Assembly (NCBI GenBank): GCA_035949375.1
Contig: DASZIG010000113.1
Location: forward strand, 121,558 to 185,557
Reading direction: 5' to 3'
Length of the DNA: 64,000 bases
Source of the DNA: Gp13-AA77 sp035949375
Lineage (GTDB): Bacteria > Acidobacteriota > Terriglobia > UBA7540
Shown here: positions 63,118 through 64,000 of the stretch, piece after piece
Numbering within the stretch: the stretch's first letter is position 1
Layout of the letters: every line of letters starts with the position of its first letter
Notes under the pieces: generated by a model
Databases searched by the model: none
What the model was told of the DNA's origin: nothing
The model's input: only the letters and a program-made list of their open reading frames with translations
Position numbers and translations under genes: made by a program

Positions 63118-63993
63118 ATGACGGAACCCCTCAATCACCCAGTGAAATCGGTCGGCGTCCTGGGCGCCGGCACCATGGGTCATGGTATCGCCCAGGTACT
63201 GCTGCGGCACGGCTATTCCGTGGTCCTGTCGGACGCTTCCCCATCGCTGCTGGCCAAGGGCGTCGAGCGCATCGGCCGCGGCCTGGCGCGGGACGCGGAG
63301 AAGGGCCGGCTTACTCCGGAGCAACGTGATCAGGCCTTCGAGCGTCTGGGCACTTCGCCTGTGCTCGATCCTGTGGCCGCCGCCGATTTCGTGATCGAAG
63401 CCATCACCGAGAACTTCGACGCCAAGACTGCCGTTTGGCGCGAGCTCGACGCCTGCGCGCGACCCGAGGTGATCTTCGCCAGCAACACCTCGTCGATTTC
63501 CATCACGCGGCTGGCCGCCGTCACCCGCCGTCCCGCGCAATTCATCGGGCTCCATTTCTTCAACCCGGTGCCGGTGATGAAGCTGGTGGAGATCGTCCCT
63601 GGCCTCGAAACGTCTCCGGCAACGCTCGATGTGGCGGAAAGGCTGGCCACGTCGCTCGAAAAGACTCCCGTACGCGTGAACGACTTCCCCGGCTTCATCT
63701 CCAACCGCGTACTGATGCCGATGATCAATGAGGCTGTTTATGCGGTGATGGAGGGCGTGGCCGAACCCCAGGCGCTCGACACGGTGATGAAGCTCGGCAT
63801 GAACCATCCCATGGGTCCTCTCGAGCTCGCGGACTTCATAGGGCTCGACGTGTGCCTCGACATCATGAAAGTGCTCTACGACGGCTTCCACGACTCCAAA
63901 TACCGGCCCTGCCCATTGCTCGCGAAAATGGTGGCGGCGGGAAGACTGGGCCGCAAGTCGGGTCGTGGATTTTACGACTACTCGCAGTCCTGA
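63118..63993 (+). CDS. 3-hydroxybutyryl-CoA dehydrogenase
   Basis: A 291-residue NAD(P)-dependent dehydrogenase of the HBD/PaaH type, interconverting acetoacetyl-CoA and 3-hydroxybutyryl-CoA. The Rossmann motif is VGVLGAGTMGHGIAQVL. The catalytic His lies in FIGLHFFNPVPVMKLVEIV, and FASNTSSISITRLA and NDFPGFISNRVLMPMINEAV are conserved. The C-terminal domain has MGPLELADFIGLD and ends GRKSGRGFYDYSQS. It lies 62 bp after the thiolase, separated by an inverted repeat, and probably belongs to the same operon. The gene is complete within the window. Confidence 0.96.
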   Translation: MTEPLNHPVKSVGVLGAGTMGHGIAQVLLRHGYSVVLSDASPSLLAKGVERIGRGLARDAEKGRLTPEQRDQAFERLGTSPVLDPVAAADFVIEAITENFDAKTAVWRELDACARPEVIFASNTSSISITRLAAVTRRPAQFIGLHFFNPVPVMKLVEIVPGLETSPATLDVAERLATSLEKTPVRVNDFPGFISNRVLMPMINEAVYAVMEGVAEPQALDTVMKLGMNHPMGPLELADFIGLDVCLDIMKVLYDGFHDSKYRPCPLLAKMVAAGRLGRKSGRGFYDYSQS

Positions 63994-64000
63994 GCGGTCG

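Overview
The window is about 63% GC and reads as a chromosome segment of an Acidobacteriota member, probably of the soil Terriglobia/Solibacter type. This rests on gene content: two Oar-like TonB-dependent receptors with N-terminal carboxypeptidase-regulatory-like domains, an ADOP-type MacB permease, a GloVer-repeat secreted protein, a choice-of-anchor-D/FG-GAP protein, ThyX instead of ThyA, and short palindromic intergenic repeats. No rRNA, tRNA, insertion sequence, prophage or CRISPR array was seen.

Layout. 1-6.3 kb (minus): a TonB receptor cut by the left edge, a STAS protein, pnp and rpsO, a small membrane protein and a YqeY-like protein. 6.4-10.4 kb: an AhpD-like protein, msrA, mobA, an MlaF-like ATPase and an RsuA/RluB-type pseudouridine synthase. 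10.5-14.1 kb: a very GC-rich overlapping pair of ABC exporter half-transporters that looks acquired. 14.1-20.3 kb (minus): an MFS transporter, a full-length Oar-like receptor and a SABATH-type carboxyl methyltransferase. 20.9-23.4 kb (minus): an ATPase-permease-binding-protein operon for osmoprotectant uptake.

23.6-34.1 kb is a phosphate-starvation region: phoB-phoR, then pstS-pstC-pstA-pstB-phoU. Four 7-mers at exact 11-bp spacing, which look like PhoB boxes, precede both phoB and pstS. Between them, on the other strand, is a three-gene electron-transfer operon: a monoheme cytochrome fused to an outer-membrane beta-barrel, a cupredoxin-like protein and a membrane-anchored cytochrome c. Its order resembles the Cyc2/rusticyanin/Cyc1 logic of iron oxidisers and is the best candidate here for an undescribed system.

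34-46.5 kb: the GloVer protein, a zinc-type dehydrogenase, the ADOP permease, a PilS-like histidine kinase split by an in-frame amber codon, a Tat-exported spermidine-dehydrogenase-like flavoprotein with an APC permease, a ribbon-helix-helix antitoxin also carrying an in-frame amber codon, an HGSNAT-like acyltransferase and a 48-residue membrane protein. 46.7-50.2 kb: two divergent paralogous secreted beta-propellers. 50.3-56 kb: thyX, rpmE, a polyprenol-kinase/DUF92 fusion, a secreted protein, a penicillin-binding transpeptidase and recA. 56-64 kb: a 1470-residue secreted repeat protein, an ECF sigma factor with a small zinc-finger partner, a thiolase and a 3-hydroxybutyryl-CoA dehydrogenase.

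Starts were moved inward from the longest open frame where a Shine-Dalgarno sequence, signal peptide or family N-terminus supported it. Functions are recognised by motif and family memory only; no database search was run.
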